From the NCBI GenBank assembly GCA_026770585.1, contig MU646360.1, positions 563,985 to 580,574 of the forward strand: a stretch of 16,590 bases of DNA, read 5' to 3'. Position numbers and translations under genes: made by a program. The notes under the pieces are model-generated. The model saw nothing but the letters and a program-made list of their open reading frames with translations. It had not been told where the DNA came from and made no database searches. This stretch comes from Baffinella frigidus (taxonomy: Eukaryota > Cryptophyceae > Cryptomonadales > Baffinellaceae). This document shows, one piece after another, positions 9,064-12,337 of the stretch; position 1 is the first letter of the stretch, and each line of letters begins with the position of its first letter.

Positions 9064-12000
9064 CGACAGCGACACAGAGAGCAAGAGCGAGAGAGAGAGA
9101 GAGAGAACGAGCGAACATTACCCCATGCCGAAGGTGGGGAAAGCTTCCGAGAGCATCACGAGCTTCGAAGCCGACAGCAGCATCTTCGCCCCGTGTTTCG
9201 CCTAAGGGGGGTTGGGGGTCAGGGTTCAGAAAGGTACCAGACTACGGACCTTTCATCACAAGTCATCTTGCCCAGAAGGGAGTTAACTTTAAGGATTTTC
9301 CAAAGGATTTTCCCATGCAGATTTTCTAATGCCGATTTGGTCAAATCTAACGTATCCGAGAGCATGACGAGCTTCGAAGCCGACAGCAGCATCTTCGCCC
9401 CGTGTTTCGATTGCATTAAAATCCGGGGACATATTTAAGTTGAAAGAAAATGGATCCCTATTTGTTCATAGGAGTTGGACGAAGGTTAATTAGGGCCCTA
9501 AGTAAATGTAATTAGGACCAGAACCCGGTTGCATAGGCCGTTTTCTTTTAAACTAAACATGTTCCCGGATGCATGACGAGCTTCGAAGCCGACAGCAGCA
9601 TCTTCGCCCCATGTTTCGCCTGATGGGGGTTCCACGCTTTGACAAAGGACGAAATGAAACGTTGCGTTGATGCATTACGTACCATTTAGTACCACGAAAT
9701 GAAACGTTGCGTTAATGCATTACGTACCATTTATTACCACGAAATGAAACGTTGCGTTAATGCATCACGAGCTTCGAAGCCGGCAGCAGCATCTTCGCCC
9801 CGTGTTTCGCCTGATCGATTGAGGGTCTAATTTAGAGTTGAAGAGTTTGAACGGGTTCCACGCCAGGTCATTTGTCAGAATTTCAGGTACAAGTCTTTTA
9901 TATACAAAACAATGGTACCCGGATCCGAAATTATGTAGTCCGATCGGACGTGGAAAGGACGAGTAGCTGCGAAATCGATGGTGGCTACGTACCATTTAGT
10001 ACCACGAAATGAAACGTTGCGTTAATGGTTAGAGCCAAGCTTCGGAAAGCAGTACGAGCGTCGAGGCCTTAGGGTTTAGGGTTTAGGGTTTAGGGTTTAG
10101 GGTTCTGAAAGCAGCATCTTCGCCCGTGTTTCGCGTGATCGATTGAGGGTCTAATTTAGAGTTGAAGCGTTTACACGTTTTTGGTTCAAGGGTTAGGGTT
10201 TGGGGTTTGGGGTTTGGAGTTTGGGGTTTAGGGCTTAGGGGTTGGAGTTTAGGGTTTAGGGTTTAGGGTTTAGGGTTTAGGGTTTAGGGCTGAGGGTTTG
10301 GGGTTTGGGGTGTAGGGTGCAGGGTTTAGCCCCCCCCCCACAAAAAACTCCTGGGGTTTGGGGTTTGGGGTTTGGATTTGGGGGTTTTGGGTTTGGGGTT
10401 TGGGGTTTGGGGTTTAGTGGAGGTTTGGGGTGAGGGTGAGATGACGTCATCATCGCTCAATTTGAGTCATCTCACTCATTATTGAGCTGGTGGCTGCGAG
10501 AGAAACCTGACACGAAATCGCTGCTCCTGCGATGGCGTTCCTATGGCAGGACACGAGTCTCTCACCGCCCCCACAGCTCCCCTTCCCCTCCGAACCAGAG
10601 GAGGTCTGGACTGGATCGGTCCGAGCGCTCCACTCCGCTCTCCAGGTACGAACACTCCGCTCTCCAGGTACGAGGGTGAGTCATCATCGCTCAATTTGAG
10701 TCATCTCACTCATTATTGAGCTGGTGGCTGCGAGAGAAACCTGACACGAAACCGGCACTCTAGCTCTCATCCGGGGAAATCTATTTTTCTTTCATTTGAT
10801 GGCAACGAAAATTACTACACAATTCGTTCTTATTAGTAATATAAAATAATATGTGTAGTAATTTTGATTGCCATCAAATGAAAGAAAAATAGATTTTCCC
10901 GGATAAGCTCTGCCTCGGTTAACCTGGACTCCTCATTCGATACATTTTGATGCTCTTCGCACTGCAGCGTTTTCACCCACGCCAGAGTCTTCGAAGGGGT
11001 CGCCAAAAGTCAATTCCCCCTCAAGCCAGTGGTTTTCAAAAGTCAAAAACCGTGTCCTGACACGGGTTTAAAAAATCAACCCCCTCCTCCACTCTGGCGT
11101 GGACACAGCGAACTTCGAAGGGATTTTGAATAACCCCTGAGCGATAAGACCTAGGACCCTACGGTAGGCAACCCGTAGGGACATAGGGGGGTTCCTTCGG
11201 ATAAGGTAACGGAAACTCGGGCTGTCAGCGCCCGAAAATCCCTTCGTAGCCCGCTGTGTGGTTTGGAGCCCTGGTCGAAATGGACCGGTACAAAGAGCGT
11301 CTAAATCAATCTAGCAAGAGGCTCACCACCCTGGAGAGGACTTGCGGCCAATCCCGAATAACCCTTTATCGCAAAAGTTGACATGATTTGTACCACTAAA
11401 ATACATATTAGACCTTTTTGTACCAGATCCATTCATCACGGGGCAGCCGCATTACGGCCGCATCTCAAGGGGAGTTGACTTAAGACTGCTCAAAATACCA
11501 TAATGTTCCATCCAGGGTGGGATTGACTGAGGAAGGGCTACGATACGCGAGCACCGGCAGCAAAACTTTGGGCCGGCTATTCTCAAGTTGACATGCTGGG
11601 TCTGCGGTGCACATCCGTCAGCGTTGGCGCCTAAACCTGGGGACTTGCGATTGCGAATAGTCCCCACTTGAGCAGGTTTAGGAAGATTGTGCCAGGGAAG
11701 ACGCATGAGTGCACCGGGGTTAGGATTGAAGGTCGAAGGTTGAGGGTGTAGGGTCGGGAAGAGGGTTGGGTTGGGCTGACACGTGCAACGGCCGCCCCTC
11801 CTCCCGACCCTAAACCCTAAACCTTCGACCCTAAATCCTCAACTCTCAGCCCTAACCCCAGCAGCAGCGGAAGGAACAAGGGCAGGTGCAAGGGCGCACG
11901 GGGGACGGAGTGGGAGGCAGAAGAGGGCTGAATCCCAGCTTTCGCTTGACCTCTGGTCAAGTTCAGGGGGTGTTGAGAGGAGGGGAGGGGCGCCGAAGGA

Positions 12001-12161
12001 TCCCGTTCATGTTGCACAGCTTGCACGGAGCAGGGGCATATTCGTACCTGGAGAGCGGAGTGGAGCGCTCGGACCGATCCAGTCCAGACCTCCTCTGGTT
12101 CGGAGGGGAAGGGGAGCTGTGGGGGCGGTGAGAGACTCGTGTCCTGCCATAGGAACGCCAT
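1080..12161 (-). CDS. Ceramide/sphingosine kinase-like lipid kinase, multi-exon, 3' end outside window
   Basis: The best model joins minus-strand exons 12161-12048, 9201-9122, 8447-8405, 7289-7225, 5528-5450, 3965-3879, 3116-3045 and 1167-1080 (628 nt, about 209 codons), continuing left of base 1. Phases agree at every junction. The catalytic part reads RPKRVLVLVNPTSG (strand and turn 1), VWAEASGLFALAGV, HTQRRGHAFE, then VVVVGGDGTVNE (the nucleotide-binding GGDG of the DAGK catalytic domain) and IPLGIIPAGTD. Established family knowledge: this order and near gap-free spacing is that of ceramide kinases and, less closely, sphingosine kinases; GGDG rather than SGDG, and GHAF, favour ceramide kinase. 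These enzymes transfer phosphate from ATP to a membrane sphingolipid. The N-terminal ~100 residues would be the place for a PH-like domain but are not recognisable. Whether the gene is active is uncertain: introns are 0.7-2.8 kb, packed with repeats and exon copies, and further exons may have been missed. Confidence 0.65.
1188..1310. repeat. Short telomere-like and ACACCCT arrays
   Basis: Starts with ggtttagggtttagggtttggg (G-rich), then ctacaccctacacaccctac (C-rich) with small inverted motifs (cctacagagggtgtagg). Confidence 0.7.
1325..1472. mobile_element. 148-bp hairpin element with nested palindromes
   Basis: Two 62-nt arms (1325-1386 and 1411-1472) are nearly perfect complements around a 24-nt loop. 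Each arm itself contains aaaacgagtt...aactcgtttt, so the element can form one long hairpin or a cross of smaller ones. 1480-1668 holds no convincing gene. Confidence 0.8.
1669..1775 (+). mobile_element. Partial element of the CACACAGCGG family
   Basis: Starts ccacacagcggacttcgaag and continues ttttgaataacccctaagcg, then a CCTACGGTAGGCAACCCGTAGG hairpin. The same left end occurs at 11101; reverse-orientation copies are at 4969-5040 and 8840-8935. No right TIR is seen here. Confidence 0.65.
1902..1967 (-). pseudogene. Exon copy C2, 3' truncated
   Basis: Acceptor gatgccgcag|GTG is kept and it reads VVSGLLANRRCVPGQTAFITLG, then stops at a junction with an oppositely oriented fragment of exon A (1883-1898, plus strand, tag|GTGTGGGCGGAAGCC). 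Confidence 0.65.
2020..2130 (+). repeat. CTACACC/CTACACCC array
   Basis: Degenerate heptamers/octamers (taccctgcaccctacacccc). C-rich on the plus strand, so it is a variant of the telomere-like family in reverse orientation. Confidence 0.8.
2183..2430 (+). repeat. Inverted partial copies of the half-exon satellite
   Basis: The same satellite in the opposite orientation: two GTACCACG-rich units with cccgggtag|GTGTAG at 2285-2299 and the half-exon at 2294-2343, which has a stop at its second codon. Shorter pieces of the same unit occur at 1840-1898. The two orientations could pair in a long transcript. Confidence 0.65.
2511..2569 (-). pseudogene. Exon copy B1, frameshifted by a 13-nt deletion
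   Basis: Keeps the LDGVVVVGGDGTVNE coding stretch and GC donor but has lost 13 nt of the preceding ADLA codons, breaking the frame. Remaining differences from B2 are synonymous (GAC/GAT, GGC/GGT). Further short remnants of the CGCTAGGTCCGC segment are at about 3338-3352 and 3441-3452. Confidence 0.65.
2760..2831 (-). CDS. Lipid-kinase exon B2, GGDG block (second complete copy)
   Basis: Encodes exactly the same 24 residues as 3045-3116. Seven codons differ, every one at the third position and synonymous (e.g. GTT/GTG, CTG/CTT, ACT/ACG). The acceptor aag|ACG and GC donor are retained. In-line use of both copies would duplicate the ATP site, so mutually exclusive use, or decay of one, is more likely. 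Confidence 0.7.
3045..3116 (-). CDS. Lipid-kinase exon B3, GGDG block (complete copy)
   Basis: Acceptor cgcag|ACG and donor AACGAG|GCACGT (a GC donor) enclose 24 codons in phase 0: TVLRADLANLDG then VVVVGGDGTVNE. GGDG-T-x-x-E is the nucleotide-binding signature of DAGK/ceramide/sphingosine kinases. It could be spliced in place of 2831-2760. Confidence 0.75.
3120..3632 (+). repeat. Heptamer array with homogeneous variant blocks
   Basis: Degenerate TTTAGGG/TTTGGGG from 3120 to 3486, then ordered blocks: TTTATGG x5 (3487-3521), TTTGCGG x2 (3522-3535), TTTCTGG x9 (3536-3598), TTTAGGG and remnants (3599 onward). On the transcript strand these lie in the intron between exons A and B. Confidence 0.9.
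3647..3696 (-). pseudogene. Exon copy A1, 5' half missing
   Basis: Reads VSATTVHTQRRGHAFE and keeps the GAG|GTCTGA donor. The first half and the acceptor are replaced by a CCCTCGA/CCCTCCA heptamer array (3697-3775). Confidence 0.7.
3697..3775 (+). repeat. CCCTCGA/CCCTCCA heptamer array
   Basis: Three CCCTCGA then at least five CCCTCCA units, joined directly to the truncated exon copy A1. Confidence 0.85.
3879..3965 (-). CDS. Lipid-kinase exon A2, GHAF block (intact copy)
   Basis: Acceptor cccgggtag|GTG and donor TTCGAG|GTCTAA bound 29 codons in phase 0: VWAEASGLFALAGVSATT and VHTQRRGHAFE. In ceramide kinases the same distance separates the V-W/LF..A helix from the T-E/Q-x-x-GHA(F) motif. 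A second copy and a half-exon satellite lie nearby. Confidence 0.75.
3916..4915 (-). repeat. About 162-bp tandem satellite carrying a 3' splice site and half of exon A
   Basis: Units begin near 3916, 4070, 4236, 4398, 4563 and 4863 (spacings 154, 166, 162, 165 and then irregular). On the minus strand each unit is intron sequence with GTACCACG motifs, then ttggcccgggtag|GTG, then 16 codons reading VWAEASGLFALAGVSA (or near it), ending at GCGAC where the next unit's intron begins. Half-exon copies are 4070-4118, 4236-4284, 4399-4447, 4563-4612 and 4863-4912; the last has lost its AG and gained a stop. Only the first unit continues into the complete exon A2. Confidence 0.75.
4969..5040 (-). mobile_element. 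Degenerate CACACAGCGG-family fragment
   Basis: ccctatgtccctacggattg, then gggttattcacgaaatccc, the reverse orientation of the family seen complete at 11101-11261. 5041-5248 includes AAGTTGACATGCTGGGT, also found at 11584-11600, but no gene. Confidence 0.5.
5249..5405 (+). repeat. (CT)n and (TATC)n microsatellites
   Basis: Alternating CT and TATC blocks. The 86-codon Ser/Leu-rich open frame across it is an artefact of the repeat. Confidence 0.95.
5450..5528 (-). CDS. Lipid-kinase exon Z, NP-x-SG motif (single copy)
   Basis: Reads WAAAAQRPKRVLVLVNPTSG then HKRGAQ, with donor GCGCAG|GTCCAG in phase 0 and a likely acceptor gacag|C at 5529-5530. RPK-(R)-hydrophobic strand-NPxSG is the first conserved block of the DAGK catalytic domain. 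This is the only catalytic exon with no second copy in the window. Confidence 0.75.
5609..5764. mobile_element. 156-bp palindromic element, TIR ctagttctgtcccacttgat
   Basis: Arms 5609-5682 and 5697-5764 pair through ggctcctcatcaattc/gaattgatgaggagcc, a C-run/G-run and cattttcaatgtgaatt. Ends are ctag/ctag. Confidence 0.75.
5857..5925 (+). repeat. (CT)n microsatellite
   Basis: Interrupted CT tract. Similar tracts are at 7161-7207 (plus CT). Confidence 0.9.
5981..6106. mobile_element. 126-bp element, TIR CCACGCCAGR (copy H1)
   Basis: Starts ccacgccagg and ends tctggcgtgg. Interior (gctcgaaacatccacttttg ... ataaggcgtcggtttccctc) matches copy H2 at 6366-6491, which is also exactly 126 bp. Confidence 0.7.
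6107..6332. mobile_element. About 226-bp palindromic element, arms about 80 nt
   Basis: agacggcgtctaaatgtagagcggtttt pairs with the reverse complement at 6304-6332 (aaaaccgctctactagacgcc), continuing through gtcggccacayatcgayat and ccggaattg. It begins at the very base after element H1 ends. Confidence 0.75.
6366..6491. mobile_element. 126-bp element, TIR CCACGCCAGR (copy H2)
   Basis: Same ends, same length and same interior as 5981-6106, with better-paired arms (ccagagggctcga / tcgagccctctgg). Immediately followed by exon copy Y1. Confidence 0.75.
6504..6551 (-). pseudogene. Exon copy Y1, 5' truncated
   Basis: Reads YELSDIPATLRNRLA but starts abruptly at CTACGAG without an acceptor, and the donor is GGGAGC. 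Confidence 0.6.
6563..6640 (+). repeat. Dispersed intron repeat shared with 9233-9345
   Basis: Both copies carry acctttcatca-aagtca-cttgcc ... gttaactttaaggatttt ... atttggtca. They lie in different introns of the lipid-kinase gene and are not coding. Confidence 0.6.
6710..6771 (-). pseudogene. Exon copy Y2, complete but with GA in place of GT donor
   Basis: Reads AKLRNYELSDIPATLRTRLA; one codon shorter than Y5 and still in frame, with acceptor acaaag|GCC. The donor position reads GAGAGC. Changes from Y5 within YELSDIPA are all synonymous (AGT/AGC, GAC/GAT, CCC/CCT, GCA/GCG). It could be an alternative exon if GA donors are used in this organism. Confidence 0.55.
6899..6940 (-). pseudogene. 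Exon copy Y3, 5' truncated
   Basis: Reads LSNIPAMLRARPA, keeps a GTGAAA donor and has no acceptor or first half. Confidence 0.55.
7058..7094 (-). pseudogene. Exon copy Y4, truncated and with an 11-nt deletion
   Basis: Reads YELSDIPAPLR and then shifts frame because 11 nt are missing before the GTGAGC donor. It shares its 5' breakpoint (cactACGAG) with copy Y1, so one was copied from the other after truncation. The neighbouring gtgtcagcatcg repeats were carried along. Confidence 0.55.
7225..7289 (-). CDS. Lipid-kinase internal exon Y5, intact copy of a five-copy exon
   Basis: Acceptor ttacaag|GCG and donor GCACA|GTGAGC enclose 65 nt reading ACKLRNYELSDIPAPLRARLA, phase 0 in and phase 2 out. 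Joined to the next exon (5528-5450) it gives ...RARLA-H-WAAAAQRPKRVLV, the helix expected just before the first kinase strand. Four other copies lie within 0.8 kb downstream on the transcript. Confidence 0.6.
7297..7660 (+). repeat. G-rich TTTAGGG/TTTGGGG array
   Basis: Degenerate heptamers with GGGGTTT dominant and a few TTTATGG blocks; no gene. Confidence 0.85.
7703..7976 (+). repeat. C-rich CCCTACA array facing the G-rich array
   Basis: Begins with ccctagactctagaccctag variants, then long runs of CTACACC heptamers with ctacactctacacccttcac higher-order periodicity. Together with 7297-7660 it forms a converging pair of telomere-like strands. Confidence 0.85.
7980..8086. mobile_element. 107-bp palindromic element, TIR CTATCCCTTAAGTGGCCAG (copy D1)
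   Basis: Ends ctggccacttaaaggatag complement the start; interior carries gcatacgtcctaccgtaggg and gggggtcaattttgaccccc. Copy D2 is at 16269-16376 in the opposite orientation. Confidence 0.8.
8223..8241 (-). pseudogene. Truncated copy X2 of the 43-nt exon
   Basis: The last six codons PGELLK are kept with only synonymous differences (CCG GGA GAA CTA CTC AAG versus CCC GGG GAA CTG CTC AAG), and the donor plus about 65 nt of following intron (8154-8222, matching 8336-8404) is duplicated too. The 5' half is replaced by telomere-like ggggtttag. Confidence 0.6.
8245..8330 (+). repeat. C-rich telomere-like stretch
   Basis: cccctagacccctgcaccct-type degenerate heptamers between the two copies of the exon X segment. 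Confidence 0.7.
8405..8447 (-). CDS. Lipid-kinase internal exon X1 (43 nt)
   Basis: Acceptor tctctcgcag|G and donor CTCAAG|GTAGGAG enclose YVRRREITPGELLK, entering with one base to complete a codon (fits exon W) and leaving in phase 0 (fits exon Y). On the transcript strand the long GA microsatellite of 8450 onward is a CT tract and serves as the polypyrimidine tract directly before the acceptor. Confidence 0.5.
8450..8698 (+). repeat. Long GA microsatellite
   Basis: Interrupted (GA)n with GAGC and GGGA variants. The long Arg/Glu or Ser/Leu open frames over it are artefacts. On the minus strand its proximal end is the pyrimidine tract of exon X1. Confidence 0.95.
8708..8769 (-). pseudogene. 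Extra copy W1 of the 80-nt exon, acceptor side lost
   Basis: This keeps the GG|GTACC donor and reads MLLSESKLLMLSEASPSFGMG, with several amino acid replacements relative to 9122-9201. Homology stops at the Met codon and the AG acceptor is missing. It abuts the long GA tract ending near 8698. Confidence 0.6.
8840..8935 (-). mobile_element. Reverse-orientation CACACAGCGG-family fragment
   Basis: tatgtccctacggattgcct, gggttattcacgaaatccct and tcgaggtccgctgtgtggg match the left half of the 11101-11261 element, inverted. Confidence 0.65.
8948..8980 (-). pseudogene. Extra copy W2, 3' part of the 80-nt exon
   Basis: Only the last 33 nt (SEAFPTFGMG) and the GG|GTACC donor remain. At the sequence GAGAGC the copy passes directly into a GA-rich tract (8981-9115), as if the microsatellite grew out of the exon's own GAGAG. 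Confidence 0.6.
8981..9115 (+). repeat. Second GA-rich tract
   Basis: GAAAGAGAGAGAAGAGAGAGC blocks and (GA)n; starts inside exon copy W2. Confidence 0.9.
9122..9201 (-). CDS. Lipid-kinase internal exon W3, the intact copy of a seven-copy exon
   Basis: Acceptor ccttag|GCG and donor ATGGG|GTAATG bound 80 nt that enter in phase 0 and leave in phase 2. It encodes AKHGAKMLLSASKLVMLS followed by EAFPTFGMG. The motif is not one I recognise; its position N-terminal to the kinase domain would suit a PH-like strand region. Evidence that it is coding: bounded by consensus splice sites, free of stops, phase compatible with the next exon (8447-8405), and repeated locally like the other exons. GA-rich microsatellite lies just downstream on the minus strand. 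Confidence 0.5.
9356..9410 (-). pseudogene. Extra copy W4 of the 80-nt exon
   Basis: Reads KHGAKMLLSASKLVMLS with no internal stop but has lost both the AG acceptor (now ATC) and everything after the Ser-Glu codons, including the donor. Confidence 0.6.
9571..9619 (-). pseudogene. Extra copy W5 of the 80-nt exon
   Basis: Retains the catcag|GCG acceptor and reads AKHGAKMLLSASKLVM (one CAC to CAT change in this copy, synonymous), then diverges; the donor is gone. Confidence 0.6.
9649..9765 (+). repeat. 45-bp tandem repeat, 2.6 copies
   Basis: Units at 9649, 9694 and 9739 (acgaaatgaaacgttgcgtt ... gcattacgtaccatttagtacc). A further isolated copy is at 9986-10026. Each contains a GTACCACG motif like the half-exon satellite. 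Confidence 0.85.
9763..9810 (-). pseudogene. Extra copy W6 of the 80-nt exon
   Basis: Retains the gatcag|GCG acceptor and the first 16 codons (one Ser to Pro replacement) and then runs into the 45-bp tandem repeat of 9649-9765. No donor. Confidence 0.6.
10036..10134 (-). pseudogene. Extra copy W7 of the 80-nt exon, split by telomeric heptamers
   Basis: The copy is interrupted at 10069-10104 by about five perfect TTTAGGG units, has one base missing in the CGCCCC run (frameshift) and a lost AG. The flanking intron (cgattgagggtctaatttag) is shared with copy W6, so the copy was duplicated together with intron sequence. Confidence 0.6.
10069..10104 (+). repeat. Interstitial perfect telomere repeat inside an exon copy
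   Basis: About five perfect TTTAGGG units split exon copy W7. Unlike the degenerate arrays nearby, these are uninterrupted. Confidence 0.85.
10185..10438 (+). repeat. G-rich TTTAGGG/TTTGGGG array
   Basis: A run of perfect TTTAGGG near 10251-10288 within degenerate GGGGTTT; a C9 run at 10330-10338 marks a junction. Confidence 0.85.
10448..10752 (+). repeat. 72-bp direct repeats flanking the inverted exon 1 copy
   Basis: tcatcatcgctcaatttgag ... gagagaaacctgacacgaaa occurs at 10448-10519 and 10681-10752, bracketing 10527-10652. Each contains gctcaat...attgagc inverted 7-mers; a TGACGTCA palindrome adjoins the first copy only. Confidence 0.8.
10527..10652 (+). pseudogene. Inverted perfect copy of lipid-kinase exon 1
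   Basis: All 126 bases are the exact reverse complement of 12041-12166: the whole 114-nt start exon (here 10532-10645, plus strand) with its ATG and its CAG|GTACGA donor. It sits backwards inside what would be intron 1. The last 21 bp (cactccgctctccaggtacga) are repeated once more immediately downstream, giving a second donor. No base difference is seen, so the duplication is recent or is being converted. It has no promoter-like palindrome upstream: homology stops at CTGCG just before the ATG. Confidence 0.8.
10769..10904. mobile_element. 136-bp hairpin MITE with ACTACAC core (copy M1)
   Basis: Arms 10769-10820 and 10853-10904 (52 nt) pair almost perfectly around an AT-rich loop. Innermost parts are gcaacgaaaattactacac and gtgtagtaattttgattgc. 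A possible 6-bp target duplication AGCTCT flanks it (10762-10767, 10906-10911). Confidence 0.8.
10977..11102. mobile_element. 126-bp element, TIR CCACGCCAGA (copy H3)
   Basis: Same TIRs and exactly the same length as H1 and H2 but with a different interior (tcaattccccctcaagccag, and gtgtcctgacac hairpin). Confidence 0.65.
11101..11261. mobile_element. 161-bp complete CACACAGCGG-family element
   Basis: Left ggacacagcgaacttcgaag and right cttcgtagcccgctgtgtgg form TIRs of about 27 bp; interior has ccctacggtaggcaacccgtaggg and gctgtcagcgcccga. It overlaps the last bases of element H3 (shared ggac). Confidence 0.7.
11262..11706. other. Intron-like stretch, no gene recognised
   Basis: Contains ggtacaaa/ttgtaccacta motifs, caccctggagaggacttgcg and ccagggtgggattgac (relatives of the 576-709 element) and AAGTTGACATGCTGGGT. 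An 84-codon minus-strand frame (11706-11452) has no recognisable motif and overlaps these repeats. Confidence 0.5.
11715..11865. repeat. Telomere-like array with strand switch
   Basis: gaaggttgagggtgtagggt (G-rich) until about 11770, then gaccctaaaccctaaacctt (C-rich). Confidence 0.75.
12048..12161 (-). CDS. Lipid-kinase exon 1 (38 codons, start codon)
   Basis: The exon opens with ATGGCG in good context and ends CTCTCCAG|GTACGA, a strong donor, in phase 0. It encodes MAFLWQDTSLSPPP at the start and EEVWTGSVRALHSALQ at the end. It belongs to the minus-strand lipid kinase because it is the only start exon found upstream of the catalytic exons on that strand, it exits in the phase the 9201-9122 exon needs, and it faces the divergent promoter. 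Direct joining to 9201-9122 is a guess; another exon could lie between. A perfect inverted copy is at 10532-10645. Confidence 0.55.
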
Positions 12162-12337
12162 CGCAGCTGACTCGCAGCTCGCCGCCCGGTGCTAGGATCA
12201 AGTCGAGGCTGGAAATTCAGCGTTTTTCTTCGGCTAGAGGGTCGAATTCGAGCCTCTGGCCGCAGGAAAAGAATCAAGCTCTAACCTGAATTCGATCCAC
12301 TTGTGCCTCATAACCTCAAGGAGAATTCTTGAGCACG
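12162..12337. promoter_or_regulatory. Shared 176-bp divergent promoter with central 32-bp palindrome
   Basis: This is all the DNA between the minus-strand start codon of the lipid-kinase gene (ATG at 12161-12159) and the plus-strand start codon of the RING-SAP-TRAF gene. Near its centre 12231-12262 is an interrupted palindrome: CGGCTAGAGG and CCTCTGGCCG flank the perfect core TCGAATTCGA, and 28 of 32 bases are self-complementary. No TATA box is obvious in either direction. A symmetric site midway between divergent starts is consistent with a dimeric transcription factor serving both genes; that role is inferred. Short 5' UTR introns cannot be excluded. Confidence 0.5.

Noticed and set aside
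8358-9438. Long Arg/Glu-rich (plus) and Ser/Leu-rich (minus) open frames
   Set aside because: They are open only because GA/CT dinucleotide repeats lack stops; no start context, domains or conserved codons.
9765-9995. 76-codon minus-strand frame as a further lipid-kinase exon
   Set aside because: It reads exon copy W6 in the wrong frame (RRNTGRRCCC) and has no recognisable motif upstream of it; an unseen exon here cannot be excluded.
11783-12289. 168-codon plus-strand frame
   Set aside because: It reads antisense through lipid-kinase exon 1 and a heptamer array; only the 126-bp duplicate makes it look conserved.
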